Positions 22,704-28,749 of a stretch of 28,749 nt of DNA are shown here, in pieces; positions within the stretch are counted from its first letter, which is position 1, and each line of letters opens with the position of its first letter. The position numbers were made by a program, and so were the translations under genes. This DNA comes from CAZRRV01 sp964406705. Lineage in GTDB: Bacteria > Bacillota > Clostridia > Oscillospirales > Acutalibacteraceae. The notes beneath the pieces were generated by a model. It had not been told where the DNA came from, did not search any database, and was given only the letters and a program-made list of their open reading frames with translations. The stretch covers positions 1 to 28,749 of the forward strand of contig CAYOSS010000017.1 of assembly GCA_964406705.1 (NCBI GenBank), written 5' to 3'.

Positions 22704-24083
22704 GTGTCGGGTAAGTTTAAGATGAGGTTAGCGGCGGGCGCGCTGGCGCTGTTCGCCGTAGCGGCGCTCGGGGGCTGCGGGAAGAAGCCCGCTCCCGGGA
22801 GTGTGTCATCGGGGGAAAGCACGGGGACGAGCTCCCCGGCGACCGATGTGGACGCGTCCTGGGACGAGGAGACAGCCACTAAGATTGCCCTGTCCGGCTC
22901 GACGGCGTCTGTTTCGGGCGACGGAGCGGCGGCCAACGGAAGCGGCGTCGTTATCACGGCCGGCGGGGACTACGTCTTCACCGGCTCCGGCGGCGGCACC
23001 GTCACGGTTGATACGGACGGCGAGGTCCGCGTCATACTTAACGGGGCGGAGTTGGACGTCAAAGGCGCCCCAGCGATATACGTAAAGCGCGCCCGCTCGC
23101 TCACTCTTATATTGGGCGGCGGAACGGATAACCTTCTCTCCTCCTCCGGCGACCAGGGAGACGATGATCTGGACGGCGCTCTCTGGTGCGAATGCCAGCT
23201 CGGTATCACGGGGTCGGGGTCGCTGGCTGTTAACGGCGGATATAAGCATGGTGTTGTCTCGGGGGCGCTCTCCGTTGCCGGAGGAACCGTCACCGTCACC
23301 GCGACGGAGGACTGCTTCCACATAAGCGACTCGATGACCTTGCGCCGGGCGGCTCTGAACCTTACGGCGGGGTCCGACGGCAAGGGGATCACCGTGGAGA
23401 ATGACAGCGAGACCGCCTCGTTCTATATGGAGTCCGGCGAGGTGACAATTCCCGCTTGTAACGAGGGGATAGAGGCGAACAAGGTCACCGTGGCGGGCGG
23501 AACGGTGGACATCACCGCCGTGGACGACGGTATCAACGCCAACGGGAGCGGCTCCACGTCCGTCATAGAGATAAAGGGCGGCGACATCACCGTGAAAAAC
23601 GGCAACGGTCGCGACGCGGACGGGCTCGATTCCAACGGGGACATCTTCATCACCGGGGGCAGGGTGTTCGTTTCGCTGAACGGCGACGGTGCCAACTGCG
23701 CCATCGATTACGGCACGGAGAACGGCGGGGAGTTCCGCATTGATGGCGGCACGGTCCTCGCCTGCGGAGGAAGCGCTATGGCGGAGTCTGTCAAGGAGGA
23801 CTCCGAACAGGGCTTTATTATGAAGATCGTTTCGGGCGGCGCGGGGAGCAAAGTCACGCTGAAGGACGTCTCGGGCAAGACCCTGCTGTCGGAGGAAGTG
23901 CCGTACGCTTTCTCGCTGCTTACGGTGAGCGTTCCCGGGCTTGAGGTCGGCGATAAGTGCACGCTGACGGTCGGCGGAGAGGATTACGAGATCACCGTGG
24001 ACAACTCCTCGGTGTCCGGCGGCTTCGGCGGCGGTCCGGGCGGCCCGGGCGGCTTTGGCGGGGGTCCCGGCGGGAGACGGTAA
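22704..24083 (+). CDS. Cthe_2159-like carbohydrate-binding lipoprotein
   Basis: A 459-residue exported protein. The signal peptide (1-24) ends in a lipobox LGGC, so Cys25 is probably lipidated and the protein anchored outside the membrane. A Ser/Gly-rich linker leads into a long parallel-beta region (about 50-425) with the repeats of the Cthe_2159/DUF4353 family: ITAGGDYVFTGSGGGTVTVD, VNGGYKHGVVSGALSVAGG, DDGINANGSGSTSVIEI and DADGLDSNGDIFITGG. The founding member is a beta-helix that binds cellulose and pectic acids with calcium ions. The C-terminal tail is low-complexity Gly/Pro/Phe (GGFGGGPGGPGG), as in many relatives. The GTG start follows GGGGGA by seven bases. It is probably an operon partner of the glycosidase upstream. 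Confidence 0.87.
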   Translation: MSGKFKMRLAAGALALFAVAALGGCGKKPAPGSVSSGESTGTSSPATDVDASWDEETATKIALSGSTASVSGDGAAANGSGVVITAGGDYVFTGSGGGTVTVDTDGEVRVILNGAELDVKGAPAIYVKRARSLTLILGGGTDNLLSSSGDQGDDDLDGALWCECQLGITGSGSLAVNGGYKHGVVSGALSVAGGTVTVTATEDCFHISDSMTLRRAALNLTAGSDGKGITVENDSETASFYMESGEVTIPACNEGIEANKVTVAGGTVDITAVDDGINANGSGSTSVIEIKGGDITVKNGNGRDADGLDSNGDIFITGGRVFVSLNGDGANCAIDYGTENGGEFRIDGGTVLACGGSAMAESVKEDSEQGFIMKIVSGGAGSKVTLKDVSGKTLLSEEVPYAFSLLTVSVPGLEVGDKCTLTVGGEDYEITVDNSSVSGGFGGGPGGPGGFGGGPGGRR

Positions 24084-24117
24084 CGGAAAGGTCGGAGGAG
24101 AGAAGGAGGCTATAATT

Positions 24118-25503
24118 ATGGCTGACGACAAAGGGGACACCGAGCGGCCACTCCCGGATTACTCCTCGATGGACGGCTGGAGCGGCTACTCCGCGGCTCT
24201 GATGACGGAGTACCGCCAGTGCGTCGACGAGGGGCTGGACGTAGTAAAATATGAAGGGCTGTTCCGCAAGGTATCCGAGCTGCCTCCGGGTGAGACAAGG
24301 GAAAAGTTGGCGGACGCGCTCTACGACCTCGTGTGCTCGGCAAAAATGCGGGAGGATTACCCGTACCGCGAGCCGGACGATTTGGAAGAGATACGCGCCC
24401 TGCGGCCCGAGCCGCCGAGCCTGCCGGCAGTCGATCCCGCCGCGCTGGGTGATAAGATCCTCGGCGCGTGGACTGGGCGAATATGCGGGTGCCTTCTCGG
24501 CAAGACACTGGAGTGCATACGCACCGACGAGCTGGTCCCGTTCTTAAAGGAGTCCGGCAACTATCCTATGCGCAGGTACGTGCTAAGTTCTGACGTCGGG
24601 GAGGAGGTTTGCCGCAAATACCGCTACCCCTTCGCGAAAGCGGTTTACGCCGACAAGATAGACGGAATGCCTGTGGACGACGACACCAACTACACCGTGC
24701 TCTCTCAGCTGATTGTCGAGCGGTACGGGAGGGACTTCATCCCCCGCGACGTCGCCGGCGCCTGGCTTACCTATCAAGGCAGGAACGCCTACTGCACGGC
24801 GGAGCGGGTCGCCTACCGCAACCTTGTAAACGGCTACACGCCACCTGCCTCGGCGAGGTACAAGAACCCCTACCGCGAGTGGATAGGCGCCCAGATCCGG
24901 GGCGATTATTACGGTTACATCAACCCCGGCGACCCGGAAACGGCGGCTTCGATGGCTTGGAGGGACGCCTCCGTATCCCACACGAAAAACGGGATTTACG
25001 GGGAGATGTTTGCGGCGGGAATGCTCGCCACGGCCGCCGCGACCCGGGATATGCCGGCGGTGATACGGGGCGGTCTCTCGCAAATTCCCCGTACCTCGCG
25101 GCTTTCCGCGGCGGTGGAGAGGACGCTATGCGACTTCGAGGCGGGTCGGCCTCGGGAGGAGACGTTCGAGAAAGTCCACCGCGACTACGACGAGTACACC
25201 GAGTACGGCTGGTGCCACGTGATACCCAACGCGACGATTGTGGCGGCGTCGCTGCTCTGGGGCGGCGGTGACTACGGGAAGTCGATATGTATGGCGGTGG
25301 AGACCGGCTTCGACACCGACTGCAACGGCGCCACGGTGGGCTCGGTCGTCGGTATGGCGGAGGGAGCCTCCTCTTTGCCGAGGTACTGGACCGCGCCCGT
25401 CGGCGACGTCCTCCACACGTCCATATCCGGGATGGCGGATTTAAAAATATCGGAGCTTGCGGAGGGGACTATGAAGCATATAATTTCTCTTGAGCATTCG
25501 TAA
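24118..25503 (+). CDS. ADP-ribosylglycohydrolase-fold protein
   Basis: This 461-residue protein of the ADP-ribosylglycohydrolase family is cytoplasmic, as no signal or membrane segments are seen. The first ~105 residues are an extra helical region, and the core then starts at GAWTGRICGCLLGKTLE. The two metal-binding ends of the fold are visible: PVDDDTNYT near residue 186 and TGFDTDCNGATVGSVVG near residue 396. Family members remove ADP-ribose from proteins or small molecules, but gut bacteria carry many with unknown, possibly nucleoside or glycosidic, substrates. I chose ATG 24118 for its AAGGAGG site 8 nt upstream; the frame is open further back only into the previous gene. It is 34 nt downstream of the lipoprotein, so probably the last gene of that operon. 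Confidence 0.88.
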   Translation: MADDKGDTERPLPDYSSMDGWSGYSAALMTEYRQCVDEGLDVVKYEGLFRKVSELPPGETREKLADALYDLVCSAKMREDYPYREPDDLEEIRALRPEPPSLPAVDPAALGDKILGAWTGRICGCLLGKTLECIRTDELVPFLKESGNYPMRRYVLSSDVGEEVCRKYRYPFAKAVYADKIDGMPVDDDTNYTVLSQLIVERYGRDFIPRDVAGAWLTYQGRNAYCTAERVAYRNLVNGYTPPASARYKNPYREWIGAQIRGDYYGYINPGDPETAASMAWRDASVSHTKNGIYGEMFAAGMLATAAATRDMPAVIRGGLSQIPRTSRLSAAVERTLCDFEAGRPREETFEKVHRDYDEYTEYGWCHVIPNATIVAASLLWGGGDYGKSICMAVETGFDTDCNGATVGSVVGMAEGASSLPRYWTAPVGDVLHTSISGMADLKISELAEGTMKHIISLEHS

Positions 25504-25656
25504 AATTTATCGCATAAATTGCGCTTACGGGTCCGATCGATATCGCTTCCGCGAGAAAAGAAGATTACCATGTCCTGCCGACGCGGCGTAGGGGGCGCAA
25601 TAAGCGTTTTTCGGATAAAGCTGATTTACTTCGGGTTTAAGGCAACGCCGCGCGAT
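25504..25656. other. Intergenic region after the ADP-ribosylglycohydrolase-fold gene
   Basis: No gene is evident. Directly after the stop is the small AT-rich inverted repeat AATTTAT-CGC-ATAAATT (about 25504-25520), without a following T-run, so it is only a weak terminator candidate. The two converging transcription units (plus from the left, ogt on the minus strand) meet here. An open frame on the plus strand across 25519-25734 has no ribosome site or recognisable content. Confidence 0.5.
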
Positions 25657-25732
25657 GCTCAAATTCCCACCGCAAACCGGCGGGTGCGCGCGTTTATGCC
25701 GGACTTCCCGCCGCTTGACAACCGATTTTTAT
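25657..25732 (+). repeat. Inverted repeat flanking ogt, left copy
   Basis: It starts GCTCAAATTCCCACCGC and matches the reverse complement of 26291-26366. Over the first 47 nt, 40 positions are identical, and five of the seven differences are C/T changes. The last part (GCTTGACAACCGATTT versus GCTGACTATCGATTT) also aligns with one gap. The repeat faces inward, and its inner end overlaps the ogt stop codon. Confidence 0.8.
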
Positions 25733-26262
25733 AGAGCTGTACCGTGTCTTGGAACGCAAAATTCGTCCTTCATAGCGCCTTCCAATTTTAGAAGAGCGGC
25801 CTTCCGCTCAATGCCGCCGGAATATCCCGTCAGGCTGCCGTTCGCGCCGACAATCCGGTGGCAGGGTACGATGACGGATATCCCGTTGCGCGCGACCGCT
25901 CCGCCCACCGCTTGCGCCGACATACGCGGCAAACGCCGTTTCTCGGCGAGGGACTTCGCTATCTGCCCGTAAGTCGTTGTGCTTCCGTACGGAACCAGGT
26001 GGAGTATCTCCCATACCTCGTTTTGAAAATCGGTCCCGACAAAATGTAGCGGCACCGAAAAATCCGGCTTCCTCGCCGAGAAATAAATATCCAGCCAGCG
26101 TTTTGCCCGCGCGAAAACGGGGGCTTCCTTTTCCACGTACTTCCCGTCAAGATAAGGAGGGAAATGCCTCTGGCCCTCGAACCGCAGACCGGTGAGTCCG
26201 ATTTCATCCGCCGTGAGAAGGATATTGCCCAACGGGGACACATAATGGCTGATATAACGCAC
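25729..26262 (-). CDS. ogt: Methylated-DNA--protein-cysteine methyltransferase
   Basis: Ogt-type suicide repair protein that moves the methyl group from O6-methylguanine (or O4-methylthymine) in DNA onto its own cysteine. The 177 residues include an N-terminal ribonuclease-like domain (1-75) and the DNA-binding C-terminal domain with FQNEVWEILHLVPYGSTTTYGQIA (about 79-102), RLPRMSAQAVGGAVARN and the active-site PCHR with Cys134. The GTG start is supported by AAAAGGAG 8 nt upstream. Base composition looks less GC-rich than the dcw genes. The gene is neatly enclosed by inverted repeats at 25657-25732 and 26291-26366. Confidence 0.95.
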   Translation of the reverse strand: MRYISHYVSPLGNILLTADEIGLTGLRFEGQRHFPPYLDGKYVEKEAPVFARAKRWLDIYFSARKPDFSVPLHFVGTDFQNEVWEILHLVPYGSTTTYGQIAKSLAEKRRLPRMSAQAVGGAVARNGISVIVPCHRIVGANGSLTGYSGGIERKAALLKLEGAMKDEFCVPRHGTAL

Positions 26263-26290
26263 CCTAAGAACTCCTTTTTAAGAGCGCCCT

Positions 26291-26366
26291 CTCAAATCGA
26301 TAGTCAGCCGGAAAGAAAATCCGGCATAAAAGCGCGCGCCCGCCGATTTATAGTAGGAATTTGAGC
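26291..26366 (-). repeat. Inverted repeat flanking ogt, right copy
   Basis: On the minus strand it starts GCTCAAATTCCTACTATAA and runs towards the ogt start, so the pair of repeats points inward and encloses about 710 bp. It contains GGCGGGCGCGCGCTTTTATGCCGG, whose ends can pair. It lies about 30 nt upstream of the ogt start codon and so could also be part of the ogt promoter or leader. Confidence 0.8.
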
Positions 26367-26501
26367 GCCACGCGTCGGGGCCTTTCGCGGTTCGCTCGGC
26401 TCGGTTCCCTTTTTCCTTACCCGACGACCGCGGATGTCCTCCGGTTCTCCTAAGCAGCCTTGCCGGGGAAGATAAGCGGACGCGGTACCGGCGCTTCTTC
26501 G
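26367..26501. other. Intergenic region between the helicase pseudogene and ogt
   Basis: No gene or clear terminator is visible. The string GGGGAAGATAAGCGGACGCGG near 26466-26486 resembles the CCGGCGAAGAGAAGAAAAGCGGACACG block of the repeats at 791 and 921, and may be a decayed relative of that family. Confidence 0.4.
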
Positions 26502-28749
26502 TCAATCATCCTCCAACTTCAAGGATCCCTGTTCAAACGCGCCGGGGAACTGAAACCTCTTATCCATATTCTGAAATGCCACGGTAATAATTCCGTCTTT
26601 GACCTCTTTAACCGTGCCCTTGCCAAACGCCTTGTGAGAGACGACGGTTCCGGCGCGAACACGTCCCGTGTCTATATGAACGTCCGCTTTCCTCGCCGGC
26701 GCGGGTGCCGTTGAAGCCGGGGGCGCATAAGAAGGGCGATATGTCGGGCTTCGGCGCCGGTTCGCCCGTGTTTCTATAACAGGCGGCCTTTCCGCGCTTT
26801 GCGCCGGGGAGCCGTGTTTTTCCTCCGGCTCCGCGGGTATATCGACATCCTCCTCGCCGTCAAAATCATCGCCAATATTCGTAGCGACCGGCGTTTCGGA
26901 AACGTTGTCGTCCCCCGGCGCTTCCGCCCGCATGGAGGAGGCGAGCTGCCCTGCCATCGCGTCGTAATCCGCGCGGGAAATAACCGTGCTGTACAGCCCG
27001 ACATTCCCGCCGGTATGTTTGTCAATACCGGTATAGATAAGGCTCGCGTCCTCGTACCGCTTGAGCTTGTAAACGGCGTCGTTCATCAGCGCTTCATTGA
27101 ACACGTTTAGACTGACCAGCAGCTCAAAATCCTTTACGCCGAGACCTGTCACCTTTTTGAAAAGCCCCGGTTCTAACTTTGTGATGACGTCCTGCAAGCT
27201 GTATTCCCGGTAATCGGTCAGATACATGAATATCGGAATACGCGTGGCGAACTTGATCAGTTTTTCCCGAATATCCTTGCGCTTGGATTTATATTCCTTT
27301 TCCGTCTCTGACAGTTCCTCTTTCTGCTTTTCGGTCAGATTCCCGCCGTCGCGCTTCGCCTTCCTTACCGCGTTGGATTTGTTGATGATCGTCTCAATGT
27401 CGGTGTTCAGGCTGCGGAACCCCTCGATCCGCATAAGCGCGTTCACAGCTTCCTCGTTGGCAAGCAGACGCGCGAGCGTGTCGTTGTCCACGTTGACGAG
27501 CAGGGCGCTCTCCCATCGTTTAGCCAAAAGAGTGGCGGATGTCCCCGCCATGGCGGTGTCCAGGATCTCGGCGGCGTTGACCTGGCGCATCGCGCTGCCG
27601 TCATACGCCAGCACAGGCAGGAAGTCGATGAAATCCTCGACCTTCTTTTCCGGGTTCGTTTCGGATACATTCAGCCGGCAACTGTAATCGGAAATCTGGC
27701 GCAGCGCCCTGTCGAGGGCAAAATCGAACACATAGCACTCTTTTTTGATAATCTCCCGTTCCCCGTCGTCGTTCACGATCTCCCACGGGCATTGCACTCG
27801 GGAAGCCGCCTGGAAATAGGTTTCCGGGCTTTGCAGGTTGCGGAGCATGAAGATACCAGTCCACGGGCGCACGGTCACGCCGGTGGTCAGTTTCCCGCAG
27901 GAGAGCGTGATGGTCTTCGTTTTTAGCGGATTGCCCATGGACCGCCGGACGGGTTCCAGCGCGTCCGCGCCGATACCGGCCTTTGTGCCGGAGCAGTTAT
28001 TGACCCGGTAATCGTGATAAAAGGAATTCTGCCTCTGGGCGAGCAGGTTCTCCATCGCGTCGCAGGCGGCGATGTTCGGCAGGAACCACAGTGTGTGGGA
28101 GAGAACATTTAACAGCCTTGTGTCTGAGTACGGCATGGGCGGCTTTTGCGCGCCTAATTTCAACTCGTCCACCGTAGTCTCCAGATAGGAACCGCGGATC
28201 AGGTCAAGCCACTTTTGCACATAATCCTCATATTTGAACCGGGCGTCCCCGCCGGAACCCTCCGCCGAGAAAAAGATATTCAGATCAAATTCGTCGAACT
28301 TCCCTGCCTGGCAATCCTTTGAATGCTATCCGGGATTCTGTAGGTCATCATCACCATACGGGGAAGCGCCGCATAGGGATTCGCTTCTCCCGGCTTTGCC
28401 CGATAATCCGGGAATGCCGAAAGGCTAGGCTACTCGGCCTTCGCCTGCTGCTCGTCCGAGTAGGTCCAGTTGTAGATCTGCTCCTCGATAAACTCCCCGG
28501 AATTCAGTGCCCGGAACGGCGTGCCGGACAGAAACAGGTAATAAGTTGTCGTAATGGGGAGCTAGGTCTCGTCGTAGGCGTTGCCGGCGTCGTACTTCGT
28601 CAGATCCTCCTCGTAGGTATCCTCGTCCTGTTCAAACAGCTTTTTGGCGTTATCTTTCCACGCGCCGAAGTGGTATTTATCGAAGATCACCAGGTCCCAG
28701 TTGGTGGTATGCACCCATTCGTTGTTGGCTTTTATGCCGCCGGTCTCCC
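26502..28749 (-). pseudogene. Degraded restriction/defence-type SF2 helicase, truncated at window edge
   Basis: The intact 3' part (26502-28220, 572 codons) has late helicase motifs: TTGVTVRPWTGIFML and QAASRVQCPW. It ends in a small beta domain (HKAFGKGTVKEV, QFPGAFEQGSLKL) common at the ends of UvrD- and Res-type helicases. Upstream the homologous frame continues to the window edge as VIFDKYHFGAWK, FLSGTPFRALNSGEF and YAALPRMVMM, but is broken. There are TAG codons at 28562-28564 and 28430-28432, each where relatives appear to have Trp, and a frameshift lies near 28283-28325. The DExH box reads DKYH in place of DEYH, which should abolish ATP hydrolysis. Base composition is lower in GC than the dcw genes, fitting an acquired defence gene in decay. 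Assembly error is the alternative. Confidence 0.8.

Noticed and set aside
25519..25734. A small gene between the ADP-ribosylglycohydrolase-fold gene and ogt
   Set aside because: There is no ribosome site, the product is Arg-rich without features, and half of it is the inverted repeat flanking ogt.
28430..28564. TAG recoded as an amino acid
   Set aside because: TAG ends the PBP gene, ftsZ and the AraC gene in this window, and the helicase also has a frameshift and a broken DExH box, so decay or assembly error is simpler.

Overview
The window reads as part of a chromosome from a fairly GC-rich, low-branching Gram-positive of the Clostridia, most like Oscillospirales (Ruminococcaceae-type) gut bacteria. 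The evidence is a division and cell-wall (dcw) cluster headed by mraZ, a MurE with the DNPR motif of meso-diaminopimelate enzymes, a PASTA-domain penicillin-binding protein, a class B sortase, an EF-P 5-aminopentanone reductase, and sigma-A promoters with 17-bp spacers. TAG, TAA and TGA all serve as ordinary stops.

Layout. 1-1009: no credible gene, but a repeat-rich block with a ~750-bp imperfect palindrome and a pair of ~130-bp-spaced direct repeats. 1010-3623 (minus): a two-gene operon of a DUF4965/'glutaminase A'-like protein and a HAD hydrolase, transcribed from one of two back-to-back promoters. 3758-13804 (plus): mraZ-rsmH-ftsL-like-PBP-murE-mraY-ftsW-murG-ftsQ, tightly packed, without murF, murD, murC or murB. 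13803-14015: six degenerate tandem repeats. 14036-16800: ftsZ on its own promoter with a terminator behind it, then a class B sortase and ymfI. 16864-17751: an AraC-type regulator.

17789-21176 is the most striking part. A perfect consensus promoter precedes a 67-codon leader ORF that contains an uninterrupted (GA)18 tract, and the leader ends in an ATGA overlap with a UbiA/DPPR-synthase-type prenyltransferase. That gene is followed by a large GT-C-like membrane glycosyltransferase and a terminator. Only the present repeat phase lets leader translation reach the UbiA start; both other phases stop about 120-140 nt before it. This looks like a phase-variable switch on a surface-glycan module, and the sequence alone cannot prove it.

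21275-25503 (plus): a phosphodiester glycosidase, a small membrane protein, a Cthe_2159-like carbohydrate-binding lipoprotein and an ADP-ribosylglycohydrolase-fold protein. 25657-26366: ogt (minus) bounded by inward-facing inverted repeats. 26502-28749 (minus): a decayed restriction/defence-type SF2 helicase with two amber codons, a frameshift and a Glu-to-Lys change in its DExH box, running off the window edge.

How the genes work together: mraZ to ftsQ plus ftsZ make and place septal peptidoglycan (RsmH tunes the ribosome). The sortase anchors surface proteins to that wall. The UbiA/GT pair probably builds a prenyl-linked pentose donor and uses it outside the membrane. The later exported glycosidase and lipoprotein also act on envelope or extracellular glycans.
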